A program made the translations under genes and the position numbers. A stretch of DNA of 54,867 nucleotides, from positions 1 to 54,867 of the forward strand of contig CADAVB010000034.1 of the NCBI GenBank assembly GCA_902791165.1. Direction: 5' to 3'. The notes under the pieces are model-generated. The model did no database searches, was not told the DNA's origin, and saw nothing but the letters and a program-made list of their open reading frames with translations. The DNA is from an uncultured Bacteroidia bacterium. Lineage in GTDB: Bacteria; Bacteroidota; Bacteroidia; Bacteroidales; F082. This document shows positions 53,937 to 54,867 of the stretch, one piece after another. Position 1 is the stretch's first letter. Each line of letters begins with the position of its first letter.

Positions 53937-54867
53937 ATCCGAAAGACAATATTATCAGCGAAGTTACAAGCAAAGAGTATGAATACGGCTTCGTGACCGA
54001 CATTGAAACCGATTTTGCGCCGAAAGGTTTGAATGAGGACATTATTCGCCTGATTTCCAAGAAGAAAGAGGAACCGGAATGGCTGTTGGAGTTCCGTTTG
54101 AAGGCCTTCCGCCATTGGCAAACGCTGAAACAACCCAACTGGGCGCACCTCGACCTTCCCGAAATTGACTATCAAGACATTATCTATTACGCCGCGCCGC
54201 GCAAACGCCAGCAGATACAAAGCCTCGACGAGGTTGATCCCGAATTGTTGGACACTTTCAACAAACTCGGCATCTCTTTGGACGAGCAGAAGAAACTCTC
54301 TGGCGTGGCCGTCGATGCGGTGATGGACTCGACTTCGGTGAAGACGACCTTCCAAGACACGCTCTCGAAACACGGCGTCATCTTCATGTCGTTCAGCGAG
54401 GCGGTCAAGCAGCACCCCGACTTGGTGAAAAAGTACCTCGGGACGGTCGTGCCTTACACCGATAATTTCTTTGCCGCTTTGAACTCGGCGGTGTTCAGCG
54501 ACGGCTCGTTCTGCTATATCCCAAAAGGCGTGCGTTGTCCTTTGGAACTCTCGACGTATTTCCGCATCAACGCAGCCAACACGGGTCAGTTTGAGCGCAC
54601 CCTCATCGTGGCCGACGAAAGCGCGTATGTGAGTTATATGGAAGGTTGCACGGCACCGCAACGCGATGAAAACCAGCTTCATGCGGCCATCGTGGAGATT
54701 ATTGCCGAAACAGACGCAGAGGTGAAATACAGCACCGTGCAGAACTGGTATCCGGGCGATAAGGACGGCAAAGGCGGCGTGTATAACCTCGTCACGAAGC
54801 GAGGCCTTTGTCGCGGCGAGCGCTCCAAAATCTCTTGGACGCAGGTCGAGACGGGTTCGGCCATCAC
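53937..54867 (+). CDS. sufB: Fe-S cluster assembly protein SufB, 3'-truncated by the window edge
   Basis: Scaffold subunit of the SUF iron-sulfur cluster assembly complex. The visible 310 residues run in one open frame to the right edge: [82 protein letters not shown] and [22 protein letters not shown]. These are the standard SufB blocks. The rest of the gene, and probably sufC/D/S, lies beyond the window. Confidence 0.95.

Overview
The window looks like a chromosome segment from an uncultured gut- or rumen-type Bacteroidales (phylum Bacteroidetes). Evidence for this: many genes and tRNAs are preceded by the Bacteroidetes -7 element TAnnTTTG, with little or no Shine-Dalgarno sequence. Lineage-typical families are present (DUF4294, GLPGLI with an outer-membrane partner, GldA, DUF853, a glycine-lipid acyltransferase pair). 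The division and cell-wall cluster has Bacteroidetes gene order, and MurE carries the meso-DAP type DNPR motif. Base composition looks close to 50% GC by eye. Almost all of the window is core genome; there is no phage, insertion sequence or CRISPR array.

Layout. 1-4.4 kb: end of a HerA-like ATPase, pcm, a Gfo/Idh/MocA oxidoreductase, a lipoprotein and a polyprenyl-phosphate sugar transferase. 4.4-8.8 kb (minus): DUF4294 protein, clpX, clpP, tig, tRNA-Leu. 8.9-13.3 kb: an orphan OppC-like permease, tRNA-His, ruvX, def, a TPR lipoprotein and metK. 13.5-16.4 kb (minus): a UDP-galactopyranose-mutase-like flavoprotein, GtrA and a broken gldA. 16.5-20 kb: a translationally coupled GLPGLI protein and TonB-receptor-like barrel. 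20.3-23.2 kb: rplM-rpsI-rpsB-tsf. 23.3-29.5 kb: YitT transporter, AAA ATPase, RhuM, gene fragments, purN and an exported protein. 29.6-44.4 kb (minus): the dcw cluster mraZ-rsmH-ftsL-ftsI-murE-mraY-murD-ftsW-murG-murC-ftsQ-ftsA-ftsZ behind one MraZ-box promoter. 44.5-53.6 kb (plus): glycine-lipid pair, engB, GH20 hexosaminidase, surE, a small membrane protein, lpxB and comEC. The window ends with tRNA-Asp and the start of sufB.

Two things stand out. First, an otherwise normal dcw operon contains three damaged genes. murD survives only as its C-terminal domain, with eroded motifs. murC lacks its N-terminal glycine loop. ftsQ has lost part of its POTRA region and changes frame. gldA, a 747-aa exported protein (frameshifted by an exact 14-bp tandem duplication) and small remnants of WYL and exonuclease genes show further lesions. 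Assembly error must be excluded before a biological reading. Second, the intergenic DNA holds short tandem arrays built on a 7-bp period. These begin at, or read through, the stop codons of tig, the oppC-like gene, ruvX and probably murG. The two largest are inverted arrays around a centre containing CTATAC. A separate 15-bp array (ATTTCAAAT plus six variable bases, eight units) grows out of the 3' arm of a terminator and runs into the promoter of the AAA ATPase.

All family assignments come from reading the translated sequence; no database search was possible.
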